Shown here piece by piece: positions 56,915 through 64,000 of a DNA stretch of 64,000 nt (the stretch's first letter is position 1; the number at the start of each line of letters is the position of its first letter). The notes under the pieces are model-generated. The model worked only from the letters and a program-made list of their open reading frames with translations. It was not told the origin of the DNA and ran no database searches. The stretch lies in NCBI GenBank assembly GCA_028767165.1, contig JARACJ010000005.1, forward strand, positions 124,001 to 188,000, written 5' to 3'. The DNA is from Proteobacteria bacterium DTSAM18 (GTDB taxonomy: Bacteria > Myxococcota_A > UBA796 > GCA-2862545). A program made the position numbers and the translations under genes.

Positions 56915-58084
56915 ATGAACAAATTCTCCCGACTGATCGCCTTGTCCCTGTTCCTTTCCTCCCCCTCCCTCGCGGAGGAACACGAGGGTACGGCCGTCCA
57001 TCACACGGACATGGCCGACTTCAACCCGTTCTACGACGTGGAGCGGGCCTCGATGGTCCTCGCGAACCACCAGGAGGACCTGGGCCTGGACGCCCAGAAG
57101 CTCGCCGAGCTGCAGGCCATGCTCCGCAGCCACCAGTTCCACCTGGAAGGTCTCCGCGACACCGTCGTGCAGGCCACGCACCTCGCGGCGAAGAACCCCA
57201 CCGAGGAGAACGTGGCGAAGGTCGAAGAGGTCAAGCAGCAGGCCAAGAGCGCACACGACAAGGCCCGGGCAGACCTGCAGGCCCAGATGACGGCCGAACA
57301 GTGGGACATGTTCCGCGGCTACTTCAACGCCACCAAGCCGCTGCACGGTGCAGCCGGTGTCCGCGAGGTCATCGCCCACCACCGCGGCGAGCTCGGCCTG
57401 ACCGACGAGCAGGTGAGCCAGCTCGAGCGCATCCTGGCCGACTACCGCGTGGCCCGGGGTGACCTGCGGCGAGAGATGGAGGGGCTCGGACCGGTCCACA
57501 GCAACGGCGACCTCTCGGCCGAGAAGATGGGCGAGATCGATCGGCTGCACCAGGCACGCAAGGACCTCGACGCCGAGATGAAGGCCGACGTCGCCGAAGT
57601 CCTCACCGATGAGCAGGAAGCCAAGCTCGACGAGATGATGCGGACGCATCGCGCCAACGGTCACATGGACAAGGCCCACCACGGCCACGACCACAGCCAG
57701 CTGTCCGGTGCCGCCATGTCCGGTGACGACGACGGCGCCTCGGATCTCGGCAACGCCGACATGCGGGGAGACCTTCGAGCCATCGAGGCCAACTCCGCCG
57801 AGCTCGGCCTGACCGAGGACGACATGCGCATGATCACCTCCGCGGCCATCCAGGCCCGTCCGGACCTCGAGAAGGAGTACGCGGAGCTGTTCCCCATCGT
57901 CGAGGCCGCCCAGGTGGAAGGCGCTGGCGCCGACACCCTGAGCCGCGGCCGTGCCGCGAAGAACACGCTCCTGCAGAAGCACGAGTCGGTCATGGACGAC
58001 GTGCTGAGCGGTCTCAGCAAGCCCAAGCGCAAGCGTGTGAAGCGCTTCTGGAAGGCTCGCCTTCTGAGTCGTCTCATTCTCTGA
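56915..58084 (+). CDS. Spy/CpxP-like periplasmic LTXXQ protein 2
   Basis: 389 aa. Signal peptide MNKFSRLIALSLFLSSPSLAEEH. Three helical modules, each opening with an (L)GL-x-x-(E/D/Q) segment: DLGLDAQKLAELQAM, ELGLTDEQVSQLERI, ELGLTEDDMRMITSA; intervening LTDEQEAKLDEMM and MTAEQWDMFRGYF fit the LTXXQ pattern. A His-rich stretch (HMDKAHHGHDHS, about 250) could bind metal. It ends KPKRKRVKRFWKARLLSRLIL, sharing the K-R-K-R-V ending with paralog 1. ATG at 56915 follows GAGAGG. Likely periplasmic chaperone or metal-binding protein. Confidence 0.78.
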   Translation: MNKFSRLIALSLFLSSPSLAEEHEGTAVHHTDMADFNPFYDVERASMVLANHQEDLGLDAQKLAELQAMLRSHQFHLEGLRDTVVQATHLAAKNPTEENVAKVEEVKQQAKSAHDKARADLQAQMTAEQWDMFRGYFNATKPLHGAAGVREVIAHHRGELGLTDEQVSQLERILADYRVARGDLRREMEGLGPVHSNGDLSAEKMGEIDRLHQARKDLDAEMKADVAEVLTDEQEAKLDEMMRTHRANGHMDKAHHGHDHSQLSGAAMSGDDDGASDLGNADMRGDLRAIEANSAELGLTEDDMRMITSAAIQARPDLEKEYAELFPIVEAAQVEGAGADTLSRGRAAKNTLLQKHESVMDDVLSGLSKPKRKRVKRFWKARLLSRLIL

Positions 58085-58100
58085 GGTCTGCGACACGCTG

Positions 58101-58200
58101 AGACGGCCAGCGACGCCCCGGCACCGTCGGGTCGTCGTCGCTTCGCTCGTAGACGGCCAGCCGCCCCCCGGCACCGCCGGGTCGTCGTCGCTTCGCTCGG
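58101..58200 (+). repeat. 50-bp tandem duplication
   Basis: 58101-58150 and 58151-58200 are two copies differing at only a few positions. Each contains AGACGGCCAG, a CCCCGGCACCG(T/C)CGGG hairpin and GTCGTCGTCGCTTCGCTCG. The second copy supplies the 5' part of structured repeat copy 4. Confidence 0.9.
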
Positions 58201-58430
58201 GCTGACCAGGAGGTCGGCCTTTCGCTTGCTCCTCGTCCCAGCCGCACCGGGACGCAGCTGGCCTCGGGTGTGCGGCTGAAGGACGTCGCTGGGATTGCCT
58301 TCGCGTTCGAGGGAGGGAAGCGTAGGGCGAGGGGGCGAGGCGCTCGAGGGCCCTGGGCACCCCCGATTCGTCGTCGCTGCGCTCCTCGCCTCGCCGGCCC
58401 CCAGGTCCCTCTCGGGGTGGGGGCGGTGGG
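58155..58430 (+). repeat. Structured intergenic repeat, copy 4 (after Spy-like gene 2)
   Basis: Outer stem GGCCAGC (58155-58161) pairs with GCTGGCC (58257-58263). Inner hairpin GGCTGACC-AGGA-GGTCGGCC (58200-58219, one T-G pair) is followed by TTTCGCTTGCTCCTCG. The family motif GGGTGTGCGGCTGAAGG starts at 58266. A further fold closed by GCGAGGCG/CGCCTCGC contains CGTCGTCGCTGCGCTCCTCG (58369-58388). Confidence 0.8.
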
Positions 58431-58445
58431 AATGGTGGCGTCCGG

Positions 58446-58692
58446 GTCCCCGATGGTGTCGCTTCGGCCGTCGTAGCGTAGGGGCGCTGCTTGCTGCGCC
58501 CGTCCCCGAGGGTGTCGCTTCGGGCGTCGTAGCGTAGGGGCGCTGCTTGCCGCGCCCGTCCCCGAGGGTGTCGCTTCGGCCGTCGTAACGTAGGGGCGCT
58601 GCTTGCCGCGCCCGTCCCCGAGGGTGTCGCTTCGGCCGTCGTAGCGTAGGGGCGCTGCTTGCTGCGCCCGTCCCCGAGGGTGTCGCTTCGGG
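58446..58692 (+). repeat. 56-bp tandem repeat, about 4.4 copies
   Basis: Unit starts at 58446, 58502, 58558, 58614 and 58670 are exactly 56 bases apart. Each unit opens GTCCCCGA(G/T)GGTGTCGCTTC and contains CGTAGGGGCGCTGCTTGC; copies differ by one to three substitutions. There are no variable spacers, so this is a minisatellite and not CRISPR. 56 is not a multiple of 3, arguing against a coding role. Confidence 0.95.
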
Positions 58693-58868
58693 TCCGCGAA
58701 CGGGGGGTTCCAGGTCGCTTCGGGCCGGGCACGGGCACGGGCACGGGTATGGGAAACAGGGCATGTGGCGCCTGGAAGGCTGCAAAGCGTCAGCTACGTA
58801 CGCCCACCCCCATATGTGCACCGTATCACCAACGAGACACATTTCCGGCGGAAGACAAGGAGGGAGCC

Positions 58869-60101
58869 ATGCATAGCTTCAAGCCGCTTCTGCTGTCCCT
58901 CGTCCTGCTGCCAACTCTGGCGCTCGCCGAGGATCCTGATCGTACCCGCATCGGGGACGACTACCGTGACTACGACGACCGCGTCGAACAACGAGAGGAG
59001 ACCATCGAGGCCCGCCAGGACGAGCGCCTGCAGCGCCGAATGGACCGCATCCCCCAGTACACCAAGGGCTATGGCCCGAACGTGAACATGGCCGACCCCG
59101 AGCTGGCCCGCCGCACGATCGAGAACAACGCCCGTGAGATGGGTCTGGATGAGGCCTCCATCGACCGCCTCAACCATGTGATCGACCAGCACGCCGACGA
59201 GATGACCCGGCTGCAGAACGAGGCCGTCGCGGCCCGTGAGGCAGCCCTGATCCAGCCCACCCCCGCCAACCGCCAGCAGGCCCAGAGTGCCCAGGCTGCC
59301 CTGCGCAGTGAGGCACGCAAGACCGCTGACGACATGGCCATGCAGGTGAGCGACGATCAGTGGAAGGAACTCAAGCGCGCCATGGCGTACGAGCGGACCA
59401 ACAACCGCGAGATCACGCCGATGATGGTGTTCGAGAACAACGCCATCCGCTGGGGTCTGAGCGATGAGGATCTGGCCGACATCCAGGTCGTCTTCGACGC
59501 CCACGAGGAACGCTTCGACGAGCTGAACGCCGAGCTTCGCACGCTCTACGGTCAGACCCCCCGTGACCAGGCCGCCATCGACATGGTCAAGGAGGAGATG
59601 GACGCCGAGTACAGCCAGCTCCACAGCGAGCTCGCCCAGGTGACCACCCCCAGGCAGCTGGAGGGCTACGACCAGGCCATGGCCCGTGCCCGCCACGAGG
59701 CCGAGCACCAGGGTGCCCCTCACCACCATTCCGGTCGTGACGTGAACCCCGCCTATGCCCGTGCCTTCATGCCCGTGGACCTGCTGGACGAGAACGCAGA
59801 GATGCTCAACCTCAGCAAGCAGGACCTGGCGAACATCCATCGCCGTGCCGACGAGAGTCGTGAGGAGCTGATGAGCGCCTACGAGACCTACACCCCCGTC
59901 ATCGCCGCGGGCCGTGGCCCCGACGCCACGGACGAGGACAGGTCCCGTGCCGAGGCCGCCAGCGCCATCATGCGCGAGGAATACAGGGACCGCTGGCGCT
60001 TCGTGCTGCGCGACCTGACCCCCGCCCAGCGACGGAACGTCGAGAACTTCCTCGAGGAGGAGCTCGAGTCCCACCGCCGCCGCCACGGTCGCTACTGGTG
60101 A
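58869..60101 (+). CDS. Spy/CpxP-like periplasmic LTXXQ protein 3
   Basis: 410 aa. Signal peptide MHSFKPLLLSLVLLPTLALAEDP, then an acidic/basic charged segment (DYRDYDDRVEQREETIEARQ) and helical repeats each introduced by an (I/F/L)(E/D)NNA or ENAE segment: IENNAREMGLDEASIDRL, FENNAIRWGLSDEDLADI, LDENAEMLNLSKQDLANI. The end DLTPAQRRNVENFLEEELES carries a clear LTXXQ motif. A His patch (HQGAPHHHSG) lies near residue 285. Same predicted role as the two upstream paralogs. ATG at 58869 after AAGGAGGGAGCC. Separated from paralog 2 by the repeat-dense interval, so probably its own transcript. Confidence 0.78.
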   Translation: MHSFKPLLLSLVLLPTLALAEDPDRTRIGDDYRDYDDRVEQREETIEARQDERLQRRMDRIPQYTKGYGPNVNMADPELARRTIENNAREMGLDEASIDRLNHVIDQHADEMTRLQNEAVAAREAALIQPTPANRQQAQSAQAALRSEARKTADDMAMQVSDDQWKELKRAMAYERTNNREITPMMVFENNAIRWGLSDEDLADIQVVFDAHEERFDELNAELRTLYGQTPRDQAAIDMVKEEMDAEYSQLHSELAQVTTPRQLEGYDQAMARARHEAEHQGAPHHHSGRDVNPAYARAFMPVDLLDENAEMLNLSKQDLANIHRRADESREELMSAYETYTPVIAAGRGPDATDEDRSRAEAASAIMREEYRDRWRFVLRDLTPAQRRNVENFLEEELESHRRRHGRYW

Positions 60102-60106
60102 TCCAA

Positions 60107-60137
60107 GCCGCGGGGCCCCGTGCCCCGCGGCCCTCTT
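60107..60137 (+). terminator. Terminator after Spy-like gene 3
   Basis: GCCGCGGGGC (60107-60116) and GCCCCGCGGC (60122-60131) form a perfect 10-bp stem with a 5-base loop, six bases after the stop, followed by CCTCTTC. Confidence 0.65.
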
Positions 60138-60198
60138 CATCCGCGACAGCCTCCCGGCCGGCCATCCTTCGCGATAGGCCATCCGCGGAGGCTTCTTC

Positions 60199-61095
60199 AT
60201 GTCCGAACAGATCCACGCCTTCGGCGACCCCTGGGAGCAGCTCCGGCTGCTGAGCGACAACGCGCGCAACGACGTGCTGATCCAGCTCCTCACCCGACAC
60301 GCCGAGGGCGCCCGTGTGCTCGACATCGGCGCCGGCTCCGGCATCTGGTCGCTGCTCGCGGCCCGCCTGGGTGCCGCGCACGTCACCGCGGTGGAGCCCA
60401 CCGGCCTCGCCCAGGTCATCCAGCAGGTGGTGGAGGACAACGACCTGTCCGATCGCATCACCGTGCACCAGGCGATGCTGGAGGATCTCCCCCCCTCGCC
60501 CCACGACCTCGTGTTCTCCGAGCTGCTGAACGCCCACCCCTTCAGCGAGGGCATCCTGCCGGTCAGCGAAGCCGCCACCGCCTGGCTCGCCCCCGGCGGC
60601 CACCTCGCCCCCTCCCGCCTTCGCCTGTACGGCGCCCTGTCCCTGGCGCAGCCCCAGGATCTCGAGGGTGCCCGCGCGCTGACGGCCCTGTTCGACCTGA
60701 GCCAGCGCCATGGCCTGAAGCTCGGCGGGCTGGTCGAGGCGCTGCAGGACGCCGATGCCTACCCCTACGTCTCCACCACCCACCGGCCCATGAGCGCCCC
60801 CGTGCTCCTCGCCGACATGGATCTCCGGGAACCGGCCGACGAGCTGTTCGTGCAGACCGAGGTCTCCGCGCTCAAGGACGGCGCCTGTGCGGGACTGCTG
60901 CTGTGGTGGGAGGCCGACTACGACGAGGGGCTGGTGATGCACAACCGTCCCGGCAGTCCGGGTCACTGGGGTCAGTTGATGATAAGCCTTCCCCATCCAC
61001 GACAACTCGTGGCGGGTCAGCGCTTGAAGATGACCCTCGAACTGGACGATGAAGAGGTGAGCCTTCACTGCGAGGCACCGCCCTCCGGCGTGTGA
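60199..61095 (+). CDS. SAM-dependent methyltransferase, PRMT-like
   Basis: 298 aa. Rossmann methyltransferase with motif I VLDIGAGSGIWSLLAARLGA (about 41-60), acidic ribose contact in VTAVEPTG, and HDLVFSELLNAHPFSEGIL, which resembles the double-Glu loop region of protein arginine methyltransferases. A beta-rich C-terminal half (LLWWEADYDEGLVMHNRPGSPGHWGQ) resembles the PRMT barrel. Substrate unknown; modification of protein arginine or of another acceptor is inferred only from fold. Start ATG at 60199 lies about ten bases after CGGAGG. The DCC-family gene follows after 30 bases, so these may form an operon. Confidence 0.72.
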   Translation: MSEQIHAFGDPWEQLRLLSDNARNDVLIQLLTRHAEGARVLDIGAGSGIWSLLAARLGAAHVTAVEPTGLAQVIQQVVEDNDLSDRITVHQAMLEDLPPSPHDLVFSELLNAHPFSEGILPVSEAATAWLAPGGHLAPSRLRLYGALSLAQPQDLEGARALTALFDLSQRHGLKLGGLVEALQDADAYPYVSTTHRPMSAPVLLADMDLREPADELFVQTEVSALKDGACAGLLLWWEADYDEGLVMHNRPGSPGHWGQLMISLPHPRQLVAGQRLKMTLELDDEEVSLHCEAPPSGV

Positions 61096-61125
61096 CCCTC
61101 GCGCCCACTGCATCGGGAGCAACCC

Positions 61126-61536
61126 ATGGACGACACCCTTGTGCTGTACGACGGTGACTGCGCGGTCTGCCACGGAGCGGTCCGCTGGCTGCTCGAGCAC
61201 GAAGACGGCCACGTCATGAAGTTCGCGCCGCTCCAGGGGCCCACCGCCCACGAGGTGCTGTCCGGGTTGCCGCCCCTCCCACCGGATCTCGACAGCATCG
61301 TCACCGTCCAGCGCACCCCGGATGGCCCCCGGGTGCACTACTACACCAACGCCCTGCTGGTGCTCACCCCGTACCTCAAGGGGCCCTGGCGTCTGCTGCA
61401 CCTGGCGAGGTGGATCCCCCGCCCCCTGCGCGACCTCGGCTACCGGGGCTTCGCCCGCATCCGCCTGGCCATCTTCGGCACCGTCGACAACTGCATGCTT
61501 CCCTCCCCCGAGCAGGCCCAGCGCTTCCTTCCATGA
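61126..61536 (+). CDS. DCC-family thiol-disulfide oxidoreductase-like protein (DUF393)
   Basis: 136 aa. The family signature Asp-Cys-x-x-Cys is present in LVLYDGDCAVCHGAVRWLL at residues 5-23, in a thioredoxin-like fold, with PLQGPTAHEVL and the C-terminal RDLGYRGFARIR segment typical of DUF393. Function of the family is poorly known; redox activity is inferred from the Cys pair. ATG at 61126 follows GGGAG. Its stop overlaps the next start as ATGA (61533-61536), indicating translational coupling with the DUF2779 gene. Confidence 0.92.
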   Translation: MDDTLVLYDGDCAVCHGAVRWLLEHEDGHVMKFAPLQGPTAHEVLSGLPPLPPDLDSIVTVQRTPDGPRVHYYTNALLVLTPYLKGPWRLLHLARWIPRPLRDLGYRGFARIRLAIFGTVDNCMLPSPEQAQRFLP

Positions 61537-62981
61537 CCCCCATCACCCGCCAGATCGCCGACCTCTCCAGGATCTGCCTGTTGCGGGCCCACCGGCAGCT
61601 CCGCTCCGACACCCCGAGAGCGCCCCTCCCCCGTGGAGGACCGAGCTTCTTCCGTGAGCTCCTCGCCGCGATGGTGTCCCAGCTCCCCCCCGAGCACACC
61701 CGGCAGATCCCCCTCGACGACGCGCGCCAGGTCCGCATCGAGGCCACCCGCGAGGCGCTGGACGACCCCAGCGTGCAATTCCTCGTCTCCCCGGTGCTCA
61801 CCGACGGCGCCTTCGAGGCCGTGCCGCACATCCTGCGCCGCAGCGGCGACGGCTTCCACGGCATGGTCCTGCGCGCCTCCCCCAACCGCAAGAAGGCCAT
61901 GTCGTCCGCTCGCAGGCGACTGGCCTGGTGGCGGGCCGTCATGGAGCGCCAGGGACTCGCCCTGGGATCGGCCGAGCTCGTGTTCCTCAAGGGCGGCCGG
62001 CTCCGTCGGCCCGGCGACAGCCACGCCGACTTCATCCAGCACCGCGACCTCGGCCTGCCCGACCCCACCGAGCTCGCCCCCCTCGAGCGCCTGCTCGACG
62101 ACGCCGAACCCTCCGCGTCCACCGGACCCCAGTGCTACGTGCAGGGCGACTGCCCGTTCCTGCACCGCTGCCACGAGCCCATCTGGCGCTCGGGCCTGCC
62201 CCGCCTGAACACCGTCACGGTGGAGCAACAGCAGAACTGGAGCCGGCAGGGCTGGCACACCCCCGCGGAGATCATCCGCCACGACGGACGCCGCCTGTCC
62301 GCCGCCGCCGTGCAGCAGCTGGAGTCCCTGCAGGGCGGCGACACCTGGGCCCACCCGAGCCTGGGCGCCAGCCTGCTCCCCCTGCGTCGCGGCTTCTGGA
62401 CCCTCGACTTCGAGCTGCTGTCGTCGGCCTTCCCTCCGCTCGTCGACACCGCCCCCTTCGAGCAGCTCCCGGTGCAGTGGTCGGCCCACCAGGTCCTCGA
62501 CGGCCGGGTGGCCCACCGCGACTGGTTCTTCGAGGGGCACGGCCATCCCGCCGAGGCCTGCGCCGAGTCGCTGGTGAAGGTGCTCGGCAACGACCCGCTG
62601 CCCATCGTCGTCTACTCGAACCACGAGGGCCGGATCCTGCGCAACCTCGCCACCCAGGTGCCCCACCACGCCGAGGCCCTGATGTCCCTGCGCCACCGGA
62701 TCCTCGATCTGCAGGCCGTCATCGCCTCCTCCGTGCAGCACCCGGCCATCGGCCGCAGCCGCAGCCTCAAGGTGGTCTACCCGGCCCTCGTGCCCGGTCG
62801 TGACTGGTCCGACCTGCGCGTCCGCAACGGCGCCCAGGCCCACACCATGCTGCACCACTGGTTCTCCTCCACGGGCGAGCGCGCCGACGACGACCGCACC
62901 GCCCTGCTCGCCTACTGCGCCCGCGACACCATGGCGCTGGTGGAGCTGGTCGACGCGCTGCAGACCCTCGCCGCCCGCTGA
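61533..62981 (+). CDS. DUF2779 nuclease-like protein with Cys cluster
   Basis: 482 aa. The C-terminal DUF2779 half reads as a DEDD/RNase H-like exonuclease: TLDFELLSSAFPP near 290 (D-x-E), PIVVYSNHEGRILRNLA near 350, and AYCARDTMALVELVDAL near 460. Between about 200 and 213 lies CYVQGDCPFLHRC, which resembles the Fe-S-binding Cys set found in Cas4/RecB-like nucleases; the N-terminal part would then be the matching restriction-endonuclease-like region, but its catalytic residues are not obvious to me. Cellular role unknown; DNA repair or defence is possible. No cas genes are nearby. ATG at 61533 overlaps the DCC stop. Confidence 0.8.
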   Translation: MTPITRQIADLSRICLLRAHRQLRSDTPRAPLPRGGPSFFRELLAAMVSQLPPEHTRQIPLDDARQVRIEATREALDDPSVQFLVSPVLTDGAFEAVPHILRRSGDGFHGMVLRASPNRKKAMSSARRRLAWWRAVMERQGLALGSAELVFLKGGRLRRPGDSHADFIQHRDLGLPDPTELAPLERLLDDAEPSASTGPQCYVQGDCPFLHRCHEPIWRSGLPRLNTVTVEQQQNWSRQGWHTPAEIIRHDGRRLSAAAVQQLESLQGGDTWAHPSLGASLLPLRRGFWTLDFELLSSAFPPLVDTAPFEQLPVQWSAHQVLDGRVAHRDWFFEGHGHPAEACAESLVKVLGNDPLPIVVYSNHEGRILRNLATQVPHHAEALMSLRHRILDLQAVIASSVQHPAIGRSRSLKVVYPALVPGRDWSDLRVRNGAQAHTMLHHWFSSTGERADDDRTALLAYCARDTMALVELVDALQTLAAR

Positions 62982-63019
62982 CCCCACCGGGCTACACTGC
63001 CGCCGGAGGTCACGAAGAC

Positions 63020-64000
63020 GTGGGCGTTCGCTGGAACCCAATGTGGCTGTTGTTCCTGCTGCTCGGGGTGGCGCTGCGTCTGCAGGGCTTCGCCACCCGC
63101 CCCCTGTGGCTCGACGAGGCCCTGCAGGTGCAGATCTCCAGCGCCCCGGACGTCTGGCAGGCCATCCGCGCCGAAGACATGCACCCGCCGCTGCTCACGC
63201 TGCTCGTGCGTCCGCTCCTGCAGTGGATGCCCCCCTGGTGGGTCGCCCGGCTGCCGAGCCTGCTCGCAGGCATCGCCCTCATCCCCGCCATGTGGTGGAC
63301 CGCCCACCGCTGGCTCTCCCCTCGCGCCGCCCAGTTCGCCACCGCGCTGGCCGCCTTCCACGTGCTGCTCGCCGGCTACGCCGGAGAGGCCCGCCCCTAC
63401 GCCCTCGGCATCCTGTGGCTGGCGCTCCACCTGGGCGCCCTGGCTCCCGGTCCCGCACGGCGACGGCCCTGGGCGCTGCTGTGGGGAAGTGCCGCCGTGT
63501 GGACCCTCGTGGGGGCCTGGCCGGTGGTCCTGCTCGGCCCGATCCTGCTCCTGCGTGGCCGCCGGCGCCTGTTCCACCTCGGCGTCCTCGGCCTGCAGAT
63601 CGCCGCCTGCTTCCTGCTGTTCACGAAGGCCCAGCTGCTCGATCACCAGGGCGCGGGCATGGCCGACGGCCACATGGCGACCCTGTTCCCCTTCCAGGAC
63701 GGGTTCGCGTTCGCCGGTCGGCAGATCCCGAGCGCCTTCGCCTACCTGGTCACCGGCCTGAGAGGACGATTGGCGTGGCTGGTGGGGGTGCCGCTGCTCC
63801 TGGTGGGCCTGCTCGCGGCATGGCGACACCGGGACGCGCCGCTCACCCGGTGGACCTGGACCGGCCTGCTCGCGTTCCTGCTGCTGAGCCTTCTGGGCCT
63901 GCACCCCTTCGGGCCCACCCGCCACCTGCTGGTGCTCACGCCCCTGCTGCTGCTGTGGAGCGCCGAGGTCGCCGGCAGCCTGCGCTTCGGCCGGCAGCTC
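63020..64000 (+). CDS. GT39/ArnT-like membrane glycosyltransferase, C-terminus beyond window
   Basis: 327 codons open to the window edge from a GTG at 63020 (GGAGG ten bases upstream); an ATG at 63041 is an alternative. Many transmembrane helices. The first loop carries LWLDEALQVQISSAPDVWQA and MHPPLLTLLV, the acidic D-E and HPP signature of ArnT/PMT-type (GT39/GT83) enzymes that use polyprenyl-phosphate sugars. It also shows GYAGEARPYALGILWL, typical of bacterial members (E-x-R-x-Y). Likely adds sugars to lipids, glycans or proteins on the periplasmic side of the inner membrane. It follows the DUF2779 gene after 38 bases. Confidence 0.85.
   Translation, partial: MGVRWNPMWLLFLLLGVALRLQGFATRPLWLDEALQVQISSAPDVWQAIRAEDMHPPLLTLLVRPLLQWMPPWWVARLPSLLAGIALIPAMWWTAHRWLSPRAAQFATALAAFHVLLAGYAGEARPYALGILWLALHLGALAPGPARRRPWALLWGSAAVWTLVGAWPVVLLGPILLLRGRRRLFHLGVLGLQIAACFLLFTKAQLLDHQGAGMADGHMATLFPFQDGFAFAGRQIPSAFAYLVTGLRGRLAWLVGVPLLLVGLLAAWRHRDAPLTRWTWTGLLAFLLLSLLGLHPFGPTRHLLVLTPLLLLWSAEVAGSLRFGRQL

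Larger units (their letters stand above)
58085..58868. other. Repeat-dense gene-free interval before Spy-like gene 3
   Basis: 784 bases with no supportable gene. It holds a 50-bp tandem duplication (58101-58200), structured repeat copy 4 (58155-58430), a 56-bp tandem repeat (58446-58692), a GGGCAC-type short repeat (58727-58748), and the leader of the next gene. Long frames on either strand here come from the repeats. Confidence 0.75.

Noticed and set aside
58446-58692. Possible CRISPR array (regular 56-bp period)
   Set aside because: The whole period is repeated; there are no variable spacers and no cas genes nearby.
61533-62981. Cas4 gene of a CRISPR system
   Set aside because: The Cys set is similar, but the C-terminal DUF2779 exonuclease-like domain and the absence of any cas gene or array argue against it.

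Overview
The window is a GC-rich chromosomal segment (clearly above 60 % G+C by eye) from a Gram-negative bacterium, most likely Myxococcota or a relative. The strongest clue is four giant secreted proteins that end in a MYXO-CTERM-like sorting tail: Cys, a glycine-rich stretch, a short hydrophobic helix, then an Arg cluster. Numerous lipoproteins, cytochromes c, sulfatases and small regulators with mixed gene orientation fit a free-living aerobic heterotroph. No tRNA, rRNA, CRISPR array, phage module or intact transposase gene was seen.

Layout. 1-7.1 kb: a cut-off secreted coiled-coil protein, a lipoprotein cytochrome c, and a tightly overlapping operon mutA-mutB-meaB (methylmalonyl-CoA mutase and its GTPase chaperone) read leftward, divergent from a LysR regulator. 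8.2-9.0 kb: two Hsp20 genes. 9.4-25.4 kb: three tandem paralogous surface proteins (1885, 1685 and 1659 aa) built from FG-GAP/VCBS propeller repeats, PKD domains, a calcium-binding TSP3-like motif, FnIII-like modules and the sorting tail; two are followed by near-perfect terminators. 25.4-29.4 kb: an EF-hand-like secreted protein, an AlkZ-like winged-helix protein, a CBS protein, a phytanoyl-CoA dioxygenase-like protein and a VOC protein. 29.6-34.8 kb: a fourth giant FG-GAP lipoprotein whose stop codon sits exactly on the breakpoint of a 5'-truncated copy of the VOC gene.

35-48.7 kb: thrS (without TGS domain), two sulfatases around a secreted intradiol-dioxygenase-like lipoprotein, a bestrophin-like channel, a FAD oxidoreductase next to a membrane-anchored dihaem cytochrome c, a two-domain lysozyme inhibitor, an ADP-ribosylglycohydrolase and galE. 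48.9-50.8 kb: an unrecognised 629-aa beta-hairpin repeat protein ending like an outer-membrane barrel but without a signal peptide. 50.9-55.1 kb: peptide utilisation (pepD with a TlpA-type thioredoxin, divergent from a POT transporter). 56.0-60.1 kb: three Spy/CpxP-like (LTXXQ) periplasmic paralogs. 60.2-64 kb: a PRMT-like methyltransferase, a DCC-family thiol protein translationally coupled to a DUF2779 nuclease-like protein, and a cut-off GT39/ArnT-like membrane glycosyltransferase.

The non-coding part is unusually rich. At least four copies of a structured intergenic repeat lie directly downstream of stop codons (thrS, a sulfatase, the POT transporter, a Spy-like gene); three copies fold as an outer stem around an inner hairpin whose stem sequence varies while pairing is kept. 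A 495-bp element with perfect 30-bp terminal inverted repeats lies at 55.3-55.8 kb, and a head-to-head palindrome of the same ends lies at 37.4 kb. A 56-bp tandem repeat and a 50-bp tandem duplication precede the third Spy-like gene.
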